In this document: in pieces, positions 23,943-32,290 of the stretch
How the letters are laid out: each line of letters starts with the position of its first letter
Numbering within the stretch: position 1 is the stretch's first letter
From: JBIYSM02 sp044759095
Lineage (GTDB): Bacteria; Bacillota; Bacilli; Brevibacillales; Brevibacillaceae
NCBI RefSeq assembly: GCF_044759095.2
Contig: NZ_JBIYSM020000044.1
Span: forward strand, 1 to 33,224
Direction: 5' to 3'
DNA: 33,224 nucleotides
Translations under genes and position numbers: made by a program
Notes under the pieces: model-generated
What the model was told of the DNA's origin: nothing
What the model saw: the letters and a program-made list of their open reading frames with translations, nothing else
Databases searched by the model: none

Positions 23943-24681
23943 GAGAGTTGTTAGCCTTATTTTTCGATACGATGTACTTCTTGAACTTTTCCATCATTTC
24001 TCGCATGGTTAGTGACTTTCTGTGATAATAGTAGATCTTTCGAATGCGCTCTCGTTCCTGAGGCGTTAACTCAGGTTTTAACTGGCAGGCCATCTCCAGA
24101 AGAAGTGACAGTTCGACATTGTTTGGTCTCCCCCGCCGGGATTTGGCAAGAAGTTGCTGATGTCTTCTGTCGAAAGCGTTTGGGTTTTCCAGCAGCCACA
24201 TGTCCACAATTGCTTCTATGTCTTCATAGGTGCGGATGCCCAACTGGTTAAGGTACTTGAAGTAAGTGGTAAGCTTTCTATCATCACCGCCTCTCCATCG
24301 GCTCATGAACCCGGTGGGAGACGTAAGCAGCTTGGTAACATCCCGCATCAACGTCTCACGGTTGTCAGACTGATTGACCAACAGCGCTTCCTTTACCAAT
24401 ATGAACAAAATGTCATGGTAGTTTGCTTCCTCGTTTTGGCAGCCGTAGTACAGCAGATACCAATCTTCCACCGCCTTGTCAAAATCCTTCCGGCAGTTGG
24501 TTAAATGCAGATCATCCAGGTGTTCATAGAATCGATCCAAACCATGTGTCATCACAATCTCATCCTGATAGCTTCCAAAGACAAACGTGATAAAGTCCTC
24601 TTTCATCTCCTCCAAGGTAAACAGGTTGTTTCTTTGTTCGTAGCAGCGATTAACCAACTCGACTGCACTTTCCGCTAGCAT
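23932..24681 (-). CDS. Unrecognised helical cytoplasmic protein, first gene of the divergent Tad-like operon
   Basis: 249 aa, no membrane segment or signal peptide; mostly amphipathic helices with many acidic residues and a basic C-terminus (EMMEKFKKYIVSKNKANN). A segment SPTGFMSRWRGGDDRKLTTYFKYLNQLGIRTYEDIEAIV recalls no family I know. The start at 24681 is taken because GGAGGGAG lies 4-5 nt upstream; the frame extends 11 codons further without a ribosome binding site. It is preceded by a good promoter, so it leads the operon. A regulator or an adaptor are equally open. Confidence 0.75.
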   Translation of the reverse strand: MLAESAVELVNRCYEQRNNLFTLEEMKEDFITFVFGSYQDEIVMTHGLDRFYEHLDDLHLTNCRKDFDKAVEDWYLLYYGCQNEEANYHDILFILVKEALLVNQSDNRETLMRDVTKLLTSPTGFMSRWRGGDDRKLTTYFKYLNQLGIRTYEDIEAIVDMWLLENPNAFDRRHQQLLAKSRRGRPNNVELSLLLEMACQLKPELTPQERERIRKIYYYHRKSLTMREMMEKFKKYIVSKNKANNSHAG

Positions 24682-24722
24682 AAACTCCCTCCTATATTTT
24701 ACTTTTTTATACATTTATTGAC

Positions 24723-24751
24723 ATTTTGCTACATGATAAAGCTTTCGTCAA
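24723..24751 (-). promoter_or_regulatory. Promoter of the divergent Tad-like operon
   Basis: On the minus strand TTGACG, 17-nt spacer, CAAAAT, 42 nt before the first gene. The surrounding 24700-24790 is very AT-rich. Confidence 0.65.
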
Positions 24752-24793
24752 ACAAAATGTAATAATTTATTTATAATATTTTATTGATTGAGG

Positions 24794-24824
24794 ATTCGCC
24801 TTGCACTCACTGTACAAGGCGAAT
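24794..24824. terminator. Hairpin between the two-gene unit and the divergent Tad-like operon
   Basis: Perfect 10-bp stem ATTCGCCTTG/CAAGGCGAAT with an 11-nt loop. The T run lies on the plus-strand side only, where no gene ends; on the minus strand CCTCAATC follows. It may still end the transcript of the gene stopping at 24835, imperfectly. Confidence 0.55.
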
Positions 24825-24834
24825 TTTTGGAGAC

Positions 24835-25113
24835 TTACTCTACAAAAAAGTAGAGTTCCTCTCCGGTTGTGAGAAGAAGCGCAATTCTTCTCCCGCGTTC
24901 CATGACGGTCGGAGCACTCTCCAAGACAATCGTTCCGTCATTCAAAATGATTCTGCTTCCAAATCGGTGAACGGACTCAATTTGGAAGTAGCCTTGGGGC
25001 ACCCTTTCCAACGAGAGGTGTCTCCCCGGTTTGTGCTTTTGGTAACGTACCACGCGTCCCAAAAGCTGCTCCACAGTCGTGGAAAATTCCTGGTGAGCCT
25101 CTACTGTTGCCAT
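24835..25113 (-). CDS. Unrecognised small soluble protein (92 aa)
   Basis: 92 aa, no membrane helix. Begins MATVEAHQEFSTTVEQLLGRVV, followed by a basic stretch (RYQKHKPGRHLSLERV) and a beta-rich second half (GYFQIESVHRFGSRIILNDGTIVLESA ... RIALLLTTGEELYFFVE). A near-perfect ribosome binding site (AAAAGGAGGT, 8 nt spacing) fixes the start at 25113. It lies between the two Tad loci, 110 nt after the 205-aa gene. Function unknown. Confidence 0.72.
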   Translation of the reverse strand: MATVEAHQEFSTTVEQLLGRVVRYQKHKPGRHLSLERVPQGYFQIESVHRFGSRIILNDGTIVLESAPTVMERGRRIALLLTTGEELYFFVE

Positions 25114-25140
25114 TTGCAACAACCTCCTTTTCTCACCTGC

Positions 25141-25185
25141 AGAGTACGGCCGTTTCATATGCTTATAAGCCCATGAAACTACTCT
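25141..25185. repeat. Long interrupted inverted repeat before the 92-aa gene
   Basis: Nested arms: AGAGTA/TACTCT (outer), GTTTCAT/ATGAAAC (middle) and CTTATAAG (centre). It lies 28 nt upstream of the 92-aa gene start. Could be an operator or an RNA hairpin in the leader; no T run follows. Confidence 0.5.
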
Positions 25186-25223
25186 TACGGTAAAAAAAGA
25201 CAGAGGGGGCGTGCAAATATATT

Positions 25224-25841
25224 TCAATATGGATTCCACAGCGATGGTTCGGCCAATTCCGGGTACATGTCCGTAATCATGTCAAACGGGGAGAAGTAGA
25301 GAGTATCTACCAATATTTTCAGCTTGTGCTTGCGCAAAATATGGTGAGCCCTTTCCGTTTTGGTGAATATGCGCGGCAATTCCCGCAGGTCGCGAATCTG
25401 TAGGAGTTCTTGCCACATGTAATCAAAGCATATCTTGGCCCGCTCTTCTCCCTTGATGCTCTGAAAATAGAGAGGGGGAAAATGGCGTCGAATACCAGAC
25501 AGTACCTCTTGATATACCCAAAGCACCTTGTCCTTTTCAGATGACCTGGGAAGGTACGGATAAGCGTATTCTACTAGATAGTAGACATCTTCCGATTTCG
25601 CCTCAATCGGCGGCTCGACGTACTCGCGAATGAGATGCAGCTTCAACTCTTTTACATCCCGCATGTTCAACTCGTTGCGAGCTTGTTCGGGCGTCCACAT
25701 TTTTACCTGCTCGATGGCGTAACGCAGCACGAGCTGCACCTTTTGTTTTCGGTACTGCACATCTTCAAACTCATAAGGAGAAAACCGTTTTTGCTCTCCC
25801 GTAAGGATTCTTTTATACCTCTCTATAATCTTGGTCGGCAT
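25224..25841 (-). CDS. Unrecognised protein with an internal duplication (205 aa)
   Basis: 205 aa, soluble and helical. It contains two related units of about 90 residues: the first begins YKRILTGEQKRFSPYEFED and the second YQEVLSGIRRHFPPLYFQS; they share Y-x-x-[IV]-L-[ST]-G, [RH]-F-x-P and a later YP-x-L near each unit's end. AGGAG precedes the ATG at 25841. It sits 100 nt after the tadG-like gene on the same strand and could be read with the canonical Tad operon if the weak hairpin between them leaks. No function can be assigned. Confidence 0.78.
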   Translation of the reverse strand: MPTKIIERYKRILTGEQKRFSPYEFEDVQYRKQKVQLVLRYAIEQVKMWTPEQARNELNMRDVKELKLHLIREYVEPPIEAKSEDVYYLVEYAYPYLPRSSEKDKVLWVYQEVLSGIRRHFPPLYFQSIKGEERAKICFDYMWQELLQIRDLRELPRIFTKTERAHHILRKHKLKILVDTLYFSPFDMITDMYPELAEPSLWNPY

Positions 25842-25904
25842 CAGCTGTTCACTCCTGTCCCTGCATCTGGAATTTACTGCTAAATTACCATGCTGCTATA
25901 GGAC

Positions 25905-25941
25905 AAAAATAATAGCTGTGCCTAACGGCCTGATTCCACAG
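25905..25941 (-). terminator. Possible weak terminator after the canonical Tad operon
   Basis: CTGTG/CACAG stem with an inner GCC/GGC directly after the tadG-like stop, followed on the minus strand by CTATTATTTTTG. The stem is weak. Confidence 0.35.
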
Positions 25942-26442
25942 TCATTGTTTATACAGCCCCGATTGGGATGCCCTGGACACCATCACTCTTGTCGTCTCCC
26001 AAAAGAGTTGCAGCAAGCTGGTCACTTCCAGTTGCAAATGGTAGATTCCCTGACGATAGAGATATCGTTGTTCGCCTTTTTGATGAATGGCAACGACCTG
26101 CTCTGCCTCGTTTCGCAACGATGGTTCGTTCAGTCTCCACAGGATCTCCGCCTCTTCACGGGCTCCCCTGATGATGGCAGCACCCTGTCTTTGCGCCTCG
26201 CGACTGGTAGCGAACAGCTTCTGCTGTCTCTCGCCGTCCTCATCGAGGTACTCCCACTTTCCGGCAGCCCTTGCTCCTTTTGTGATCAGATCTGCTGTCT
26301 GCTGTGTCTTCATGATCAGTAGTCCGGCCTGTTCCTGAAACAACAACAACGACAACAAACCGCACAGGCAAAAGAGAAAAAAGAGCGTGGTTACCAAGAT
26401 TGCCCCACGCTCTTCAAATAACAGCCGCTTTTTTTGTCGCAT
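25942..26442 (-). CDS. TadG-like pilus-assembly protein
   Basis: 166 aa. The N-terminus KRLLFEERGAILVTTLFFLFCLCGLLSLLLF matches the Tad/TadG-like N-terminal domain: a short basic/acidic leader, Gly, then a long helix. The rest is an extracytoplasmic helical and beta domain. It lacks Glu at +5 after the Gly, as TadG proteins usually do. Its ATG shares an A with the tadE stop (TGATG), and GGAGG lies upstream. TadG proteins are shorter here than in proteobacteria. Last gene of the canonical locus. Confidence 0.72.
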   Translation of the reverse strand: MRQKKRLLFEERGAILVTTLFFLFCLCGLLSLLLFQEQAGLLIMKTQQTADLITKGARAAGKWEYLDEDGERQQKLFATSREAQRQGAAIIRGAREEAEILWRLNEPSLRNEAEQVVAIHQKGEQRYLYRQGIYHLQLEVTSLLQLFWETTRVMVSRASQSGLYKQ

Positions 26443-26861
26443 CACTCTATGTCCTCCGCGTTCTCGATCATCATGTGATAGGTTTCGGTAACCTCCATCG
26501 GTTGCCTGGAGGCCAACAAGCGAAAGGATACTGTAGCTTCGGTCTGCAGGTGATTCCCCTTTTTCCACTTTCCCCCCTTTACAAAGATGCGAACCTCTCC
26601 ATCCGTCGCAGCGATGGCCTGCTCCAGCTCCTTTTCTCCACGCTCTTTTCCGTGGTAACGGGCTAAGCCGTAAGTAGGCTGAACAGCGGCGATACGCCCC
26701 GCTTCGAAAGCAGCGGCAAGGGCTTTTTGCCGATTGTAAAGGATGGTAAATTGGTCAAAGGCAAACACAAGCAGTACCCAGACCAGCGGAAACGTAAAAA
26801 TAAACTCGATTAGCTGGCTCCCCCGCTCTTCCCTTTTGAGCCGATCAAACCAGTGCGGCAT
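26442..26861 (-). CDS. tadE: TadE-like minor pilin
   Basis: 139 aa. REERGSQLIEFIFTFPLVWVLL is the TadE motif: cleavage after Gly with Glu at +5, then the hydrophobic helix. The remaining domain has the ALAAAFEAGRIAAV helix seen in TadE proteins and a C-terminal beta part. The start is ATG at 26861, 9 nt after GGAGG; the GTG at 26867 is too close to that site. It would be processed by the prepilin peptidase encoded directly upstream. Confidence 0.85.
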   Translation of the reverse strand: MPHWFDRLKREERGSQLIEFIFTFPLVWVLLVFAFDQFTILYNRQKALAAAFEAGRIAAVQPTYGLARYHGKERGEKELEQAIAATDGEVRIFVKGGKWKKGNHLQTEATVSFRLLASRQPMEVTETYHMMIENAEDIE

Positions 26862-26867
26862 TCTCAC

Positions 26868-27347
26868 TTACCTCCACAAGCGATCGAACAAGCATGCGGC
26901 AAGCAGATGAACGGCATACGGCAGACTTAAGGCGGAGGAGGTTCGCCCCGGCAGCCATAGTTGATGGTGTCCCGACCACCCCGCCGCCAGCAAGATCATG
27001 TTCCCCCACAGGCGGGGCCATCTTTCCGGCTTGCAAAGCGCTACAAGCATGCAGCTGCAAAGCGAATACAAGAACAACAGATATACCTCTGAATGGCTTG
27101 TCCATGCACCTGCCGCCATCAGCAGTTTTTGATCTCCCATGCCCATCCCGCGAAATAACGTCGGCAACAATGAAAGCGCAAAGGCGCAGAGAACGCCTGT
27201 CAACGCCGCCTCCCCCGTACCGAGAAGCAGTTGATACAGCAAGCCCGCTGCCATAAAAGGAAAGGTCAGATAGTTTGATACTTTGCGACAACGCCAATCT
27301 GAACAGGCAGCAGCCATTAGCAAAAGAAACAATGCTACGTCTCTCAT
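26868..27347 (-). CDS. cpaA: Type IV prepilin peptidase (CpaA/TadV family)
   Basis: 159 aa, about five membrane helices. The two catalytic Asp motifs of A24 peptidases are visible: CSDWRCRKVSN and GMGMGDQKLLMAAGAW (GxGD). It cuts the leader from Flp pilin and TadE. The length is typical for the short CpaA/TadV type, which lacks the methylase domain. Its ATG overlaps the flp stop by 4 nt. It is the only prepilin peptidase in the window, so the divergent locus would have to share it or do without. Confidence 0.9.
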   Translation of the reverse strand: MRDVALFLLLMAAACSDWRCRKVSNYLTFPFMAAGLLYQLLLGTGEAALTGVLCAFALSLLPTLFRGMGMGDQKLLMAAGAWTSHSEVYLLFLYSLCSCMLVALCKPERWPRLWGNMILLAAGWSGHHQLWLPGRTSSALSLPYAVHLLAACLFDRLWR

Positions 27348-27520
27348 TTGCTGATTTTATCTTTTAGTTCCTTCAGCTTCTCGTCTTCTGCCGTTCCCAA
27401 TTCTGACAGCGCCGGAATGATCAAAATCAGGATGACCGCGACAATAATCACCATCTCCACAATCGTGACCGCATCTTCCTCATGAATAAAGCGGTTCAGG
27501 TATTCTTTAAAAATTTCCAT
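27344..27520 (-). CDS. flp: Flp-type prepilin
   Basis: 58 aa, too short for most gene callers. The leader MEIFKEYLNRFIHEEDA is followed by VTIVEMVIIVAVILILIIPAL: Glu at +5 and the long helix, the Flp signature, with cleavage expected after Ala-17. The tail (DEKLKELKDKIS) is charged. GGGAGGGG lies just upstream. It sits between tadC and cpaA, the normal place. This would be the main pilus subunit. Confidence 0.88.
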   Translation of the reverse strand: MEIFKEYLNRFIHEEDAVTIVEMVIIVAVILILIIPALSELGTAEDEKLKELKDKISK

Positions 27521-27583
27521 AAAACCCCTCCCTTTGGTCTGTACCTATACTCTCGCAAAAGACAGAACCTCCGGCAAAAAGAT

Positions 27584-28492
27584 TTACAGCTGCATTTTCA
27601 TACTCATAAAGGCGGGACCCATTACCAGGAACAGAAGAGGTACTCCCATCAGCAAAATAACGAAGGGAAGCAGCCGGATGCTTAGTCTGTTCATGTATGC
27701 AGATGCTTCGTCCTCCTGTTGGCGAAGCTGCTCTTCCACCTGGGCGGCCAGTATCCCGCCTACGCTGACGCCTTTGCTTACTGCTTCGTTGATTTCCAAC
27801 GCAATTGAAATCAATGCATCCACTTCCCAACGGTAGGCCATTTCCTCCAATGCTTTTCGCCAATTTCCGTAGCGCTTTTCCTCCACCTCCAGCCGAGCCA
27901 GCTCCCAGCCCAACCTGGCATCAAACCGCCGGGCCGTGTTTTTCACTGCTGCCTGGATCGGCATTCCTGCCTCTACCAACGCTTGCACGATACTGAAAAA
28001 GATCGGGACCTGTTCGCGTATCTCCCCCTTCACGCGCTTGTCAGCCCATTCGAGCAAAAGGGTAGGAAACAAAAACACTGCTAAAGCAAAAAGAGATACC
28101 GCCAATGTCACCGACGATATTTCCTGTCCGCTGTAGAGCCTCACAACAAGATATCCGATGCTTCCCAGCAGGAGGACTCCTCCTGTCGCTTTGGCCAAAA
28201 GCACTTCCGGCAGAGTAACATTCCAGTGAATTCGCGAAAGGATTCGTTCAGTTCCGGGCATATCCGTCCCTGTCCACCTGCACAGCATTGTTTGCAATGT
28301 CTCGTTTTTTTCTAATCGACCGACTACTTTCAACCGGGACGGTTTGGTATGAAAAGCCCTGTTGATAAGCTCTTCTCGCTCCACGTCGATACGCCCCTGC
28401 AGGGAGGACATGTTCGTTCGAGGAACCCCCTGACAAGCGGGAAGCAAAAACAAGAATAACGCCAAACCAACCGCACCACAGATCAACAGCAT
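27584..28492 (-). CDS. tadC: TadC inner-membrane platform protein
   Basis: 302 aa with a type II secretion F domain (QVPIFFSIVQALVEAGMPIQAAVKNTARRF ... ALEINEAVSKGVSVGGILAAQVEEQLRQQEDEASAYMNRLSIRLL) and a C-terminal hydrophobic helix. It pairs with TadB to form the membrane platform. It starts 4 nt after tadB with GGAGG overlapping the tadB stop. A 63-nt gap follows before flp. Confidence 0.92.
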   Translation of the reverse strand: MLLICGAVGLALFLFLLPACQGVPRTNMSSLQGRIDVEREELINRAFHTKPSRLKVVGRLEKNETLQTMLCRWTGTDMPGTERILSRIHWNVTLPEVLLAKATGGVLLLGSIGYLVVRLYSGQEISSVTLAVSLFALAVFLFPTLLLEWADKRVKGEIREQVPIFFSIVQALVEAGMPIQAAVKNTARRFDARLGWELARLEVEEKRYGNWRKALEEMAYRWEVDALISIALEINEAVSKGVSVGGILAAQVEEQLRQQEDEASAYMNRLSIRLLPFVILLMGVPLLFLVMGPAFMSMKMQL

Positions 28493-28495
28493 CCC

Positions 28496-29401
28496 TTAGC
28501 CTCCCTTGTGCAATCCTTTCAAGGCAAGATACCGGATGACTTCGCCTCCAACCAAAATACAAAACAAACAGCCGAGCATGGTAAACCGTCCTCCCGGCGT
28601 CGCAGTGAGAGAATCAAAATGATGGGGATTATTAGCGTAGAGTGCCACGATAAAGACAAACGGCATCACGCTCAACAAATTTACTTGCGCCAGAATCTGA
28701 GACATGGCAGCCCGCTGTCTTCGCAGCGACTGCCTTTTCCGCAGAATGGCTGAAGCGGCCAAATCAAGAGTTTTGGCCATATCCCCACCCATCTCCCGCT
28801 GAATTCGAACGATCGTCGCCAGGTAGGAGACGTCAGCCGACCCCGTGCGCTCGAAAAACTCCGCCATCACTCGCTCGATCGGAACTTGACCGCGCAGCAT
28901 CTCTACCACTCGCGTGTATTCTTCGGCAACCTGTTTGTTTATATAGGGACTGACAGCTACCTGATCAAACGCATGCAGGTAAGAAGGAGATGTTCGCAAA
29001 GAGCTTGCCATTAATCGAATTGCCTTGACGTTTCCCTCTTCAAACCGCTCTTTTCGCCTCGCTCCCAGGATATGGATCAATCGTTCCGTAAAAAGGATGC
29101 CGGAGAAAAAAGCTGGTAGCCCCAACCACCAGGACTGCAGGATCAAACTCGTCAACCAGATGGATCCAAACCCCATCCCCATTGACAAAACCAGGTAGTG
29201 ATTCACGTTCAGGCCGGCTCGCATGCGATGCAGCCTGCGGTCCAACTTGTCAAACAGCGTCATTCGTTCCCTGTGCATTTGATCGACGATCTGATGTTGT
29301 CGATCCCTTCGAAAACGAAAAAAAGAGCGATCAAACGGCATCAGGAGATAAAGCACGCACAACGCGGCCGTTGCTGCCAACAGCACGTTTGACACTGGCA
29401 C
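28496..29401 (-). CDS. tadB: TadB inner-membrane platform protein
   Basis: 301 aa. An N-terminal helix, a central hairpin (SMGMGFGSIWLTSLILQSWWLGLPAFF), a cytoplasmic F domain (IRLMASSLRTSPSYLHAFDQVAVSPYINKQVAEEYTRVVEMLRGQVPIERVM ... MGGDMAKTLDLAASAILRKRQSLRRQ) and two helices at the end: the usual TadB form. The start is GTG at 29401 with AGGAGGT upstream. It lies 13 nt after cpaF. Confidence 0.92.
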   Translation of the reverse strand: MPVSNVLLAATAALCVLYLLMPFDRSFFRFRRDRQHQIVDQMHRERMTLFDKLDRRLHRMRAGLNVNHYLVLSMGMGFGSIWLTSLILQSWWLGLPAFFSGILFTERLIHILGARRKERFEEGNVKAIRLMASSLRTSPSYLHAFDQVAVSPYINKQVAEEYTRVVEMLRGQVPIERVMAEFFERTGSADVSYLATIVRIQREMGGDMAKTLDLAASAILRKRQSLRRQRAAMSQILAQVNLLSVMPFVFIVALYANNPHHFDSLTATPGGRFTMLGCLFCILVGGEVIRYLALKGLHKGG

Positions 29402-29414
29402 GGGTGGTCACCTC

Positions 29415-30902
29415 CTATACCTGTATGGGGGTGGGAAAGAACACCTGATCGATTTCATCGGGTTTCAATCCTTTTTCCAACCAGCGCCGTACCAATCTGT
29501 CCGGCTTGTAACCGGTCCACTTGTACCTGCCCGTCACTTTCCCCTCATTAACACCAGTCGGTTCGAATATGTAAATATCCTGTAGATAGACGCGCTCCGG
29601 AATAATCTGCTTAACGTTGCACGTCCGCCTAATTCTCTCCTCATGAGACTGACCCGTTCCTACAACCTCGGAAATCGCCACCACTTTGCGGCTGCCATCC
29701 TCTTCAAAACGTTTTACCTGAACAATCAGATCAAGCGCGGAACCGATCATTAAATTCCTCTCCGCGGAACTGTATTTCTCTTCCGCTTTGCCAAACAAGA
29801 TCGGCAGCGTGGAGTCAATCAACGCCCGCGGTGAATTGGCATGTGCAGTGCTCCAGCTTCCAGGGTGATCCGTGTTCATCGCCCACAAGATATCTACAAT
29901 CTCTCCTCCGCGGGTCTCGCCCACTATAATGACATCTGGACGTTTTCGCAATGACAAACGGACACAATCCCGGATGGAGAAGCCACCCTTCCCTTCATAA
30001 TTGGGAGGCTTGGCTAAAAAACGGCGGACAAAAGGGTGCTGCAGCTTCATCTCCAATACATCCTCAATAGTAATGATGCTGAGATGATGCGGGACATATT
30101 GGGATATCAAGTTGAGCAAGTGAGTTTTGCCCGATCCGGTACCACCGCTGACGATACCAGATGCCCGAGACAAACCGACCGCCCACTTCAAAAACTGCAG
30201 CATCGGCTTGCAAATCGACCCGTACTGCAGATAGTCTTGTTCCATCAATAATTCACGGTGTTTACGGATGGTCAGCATGTGTCCATCCGGCGAGATCGAG
30301 CGGTGCGTCGCGGCAATGCGGGATCCATCAGGAAGCTGGGTATTCAACTCCGCTTTCGTTTCGTTAAATTCACGTCCCATGGCAGCGGCAATCTGCTCCA
30401 ACAGATGGAGCATTTCCTCTTCGTCCCGGAACACAGGCATATCAGGTTTCTCCAATCTCCCTGTGCTTTTTCGTTCCACGACTAAAAAGTCGTGCCTGTG
30501 AAACAAGATCTCGGTAATATCCGAATCATCCAGCAACGCATCCAGCGGCCCCCAGCCGATAAGCGCATGCAAAAGCCGCTGAACCTCTGTGTCCAGTTGA
30601 CTGTTCGTTAGTGGGGCTCTTGCTTCCAGAAGCAGACGAATATCGTTTGCCACTTCCTCCAAATACGCCGGTTGATTTTTTTCCTCCCACAACCGCTTTC
30701 CGTGTTTCTCGACAATCTTTGTTTTGATCGCTGTTTCTATCTCACCGCTAATCTGTCTCTCTGCTGCGAGCTGACCGACATGAGCTCGATCATCAAGGGA
30801 TTGAGTCGCGTAAGCTTTCTCTCGCACCACGGAATGCGGATCAAAACGGGGAGGGCGCGCCGTTGTTTGAATTCCCAGCAAACTTTTCCGATTAAAGGTC
30901 AT
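29415..30902 (-). CDS. cpaF: CpaF/TadA pilus-assembly ATPase
   Basis: 495 aa, cytoplasmic hexameric ATPase of Tad pili. GGTGSGKTHLLN is Walker A, TIEDVLEM the Asp box, RPDVIIVGETRGGE Walker B, and HPGSWSTAHANS the His box; all are intact. The N-terminal domain has LIGWGPLDALLDDSDITEILF. The start at 30902 follows AGGAGTGG; 16 upstream in-frame codons have no ribosome binding site. It gives the energy for pilin assembly by TadB/TadC. Confidence 0.95.
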   Translation of the reverse strand: MTFNRKSLLGIQTTARPPRFDPHSVVREKAYATQSLDDRAHVGQLAAERQISGEIETAIKTKIVEKHGKRLWEEKNQPAYLEEVANDIRLLLEARAPLTNSQLDTEVQRLLHALIGWGPLDALLDDSDITEILFHRHDFLVVERKSTGRLEKPDMPVFRDEEEMLHLLEQIAAAMGREFNETKAELNTQLPDGSRIAATHRSISPDGHMLTIRKHRELLMEQDYLQYGSICKPMLQFLKWAVGLSRASGIVSGGTGSGKTHLLNLISQYVPHHLSIITIEDVLEMKLQHPFVRRFLAKPPNYEGKGGFSIRDCVRLSLRKRPDVIIVGETRGGEIVDILWAMNTDHPGSWSTAHANSPRALIDSTLPILFGKAEEKYSSAERNLMIGSALDLIVQVKRFEEDGSRKVVAISEVVGTGQSHEERIRRTCNVKQIIPERVYLQDIYIFEPTGVNEGKVTGRYKWTGYKPDRLVRRWLEKGLKPDEIDQVFFPTPIQV

Positions 30903-30934
30903 CGAACCACTCCTAACTTCTATAGAAGCTTTTC

Positions 30935-32290
30935 TTACCTCCACAGCCATTTGAGCAGAGAGGGCCGCTGTTTTCCCTTTTCCTGTTGATCCACCCTCTC
31001 CGCTTCAGGGGGAACGAGGGATTTTCCCAACGCTTCGATAGCGTCTTTAGCCGCTGTCCTTCCGGGATACAGCATCATTGGCGTCCCTGTGTTAATCGAT
31101 TTTTTTACTTCCGCATCATCGGGAATGGGAAATATCTTTCTACTCGGATGCAACTGGAAATAGGCGCGGATCTCATCCAGTGTAAACAACTCTTTTCGCT
31201 GCAGACGGTTCATGCAGATTTGAATCCTTTCTTCGGGGTACTCTGCCTCCCGCAGAAGCTTGAGCATCCGCTGAATATTTTCAATGGAATCAACAACAGG
31301 ATTCCCCACCATTACTACCCGCTCGGCAAAAAACAGCGCCTGAATGGTGGCATCAGTCGTGTCAGGAGCCGTGTCGATCAAAATGACGTCGTATGAGCTG
31401 TTCTTCAAGGTTTCCAGTATCAAATAAAGATGGTAATCACGGATTTCAAAGCTGTGGCGAATCTCTCGAGGCGATGTAAGGACGTGCAATCCGGTTTGCG
31501 AGTGTGTGACCACATACTTGGCGATATCTTGCGGGGACAAACGCATGGCCGTAGCGTATTCCTGCCAGTCTTCGTGGTGAAGCAGGTCAGGGTTTCTACC
31601 GTCTCTTAGCGCCCTCTCTTTCAAGTGTGTATCAATTACCTGCACCCAGGAAAACAGGTTGGGTGTTCGTGGAAGGTTCAAGGAAGTTGCAAATGTACCC
31701 AAGTCCAGGTTAAAATCGACAGCCAACACCTGCAGGGGGCGACCGGCTTTTTTCTGCATGGAAAAATATACGGCCAATTCACGGGACAAAAACGTCTTGC
31801 CGACACCCCCTTTGGGTCCGTACACCGTAATCAGATGCTTCGGTTCCTTGAAGTCAGCCACATACGTCTGCTCCGCACGGGCTTCCGCCACAGCGCGATG
31901 CGGGTGGTTCTGCAGGGCAGCCAAACCGAGAACTGTACTGAACTGAAATGCCAGCGTCTCGATCTGCATGGGTTGGATCGGTTTTGCAATTACCCAGATG
32001 CCCAGATTGCGTAAAAAAGGCTCCCACAATAATTCTCGTGCAGAACATGCGGCTATCAACGCGAGGTGGGGAAAAGCGAATCTGATCTGCTGACAAAGAA
32101 CTCCAAGCTCCGTCTCCTGCAAACTGCTTACGAGAAGAATGTCTGGACTGGTGGCCTGAACCGCCCGCCATACTTCTTCCAGCCGGACAGCATGTCCGCA
32201 TACCTCGATATGTTGACTGTCAGCCAATTTCTCCCTTAATTCGCCTGTGGAACTGGCATCTTCATCAACGATGAACAATCGTTTTTTCAC
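30935..32290 (-). CDS. cpaE: CpaE/TadZ localisation ATPase
   Basis: 451 aa. The N-terminal receiver-like domain (LFIVDEDASSTGELREKL ... DILLVSS) is followed by a ParA/MinD domain with an intact deviant Walker A (YGPKGGVGKTF), VLAVDFNLDLGTFA and VILIDTAPDTTDATIQALFFAERVVMVGNP. It places the Tad machine at its site in the cell. The start is GTG, sharing a G with the cpaB stop (TAGTG), after GAGGAGG. It contrasts with the lysine-less CpaE-like protein in the divergent locus. Confidence 0.93.
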   Translation of the reverse strand: MKKRLFIVDEDASSTGELREKLADSQHIEVCGHAVRLEEVWRAVQATSPDILLVSSLQETELGVLCQQIRFAFPHLALIAACSARELLWEPFLRNLGIWVIAKPIQPMQIETLAFQFSTVLGLAALQNHPHRAVAEARAEQTYVADFKEPKHLITVYGPKGGVGKTFLSRELAVYFSMQKKAGRPLQVLAVDFNLDLGTFATSLNLPRTPNLFSWVQVIDTHLKERALRDGRNPDLLHHEDWQEYATAMRLSPQDIAKYVVTHSQTGLHVLTSPREIRHSFEIRDYHLYLILETLKNSSYDVILIDTAPDTTDATIQALFFAERVVMVGNPVVDSIENIQRMLKLLREAEYPEERIQICMNRLQRKELFTLDEIRAYFQLHPSRKIFPIPDDAEVKKSINTGTPMMLYPGRTAAKDAIEALGKSLVPPEAERVDQQEKGKQRPSLLKWLWR

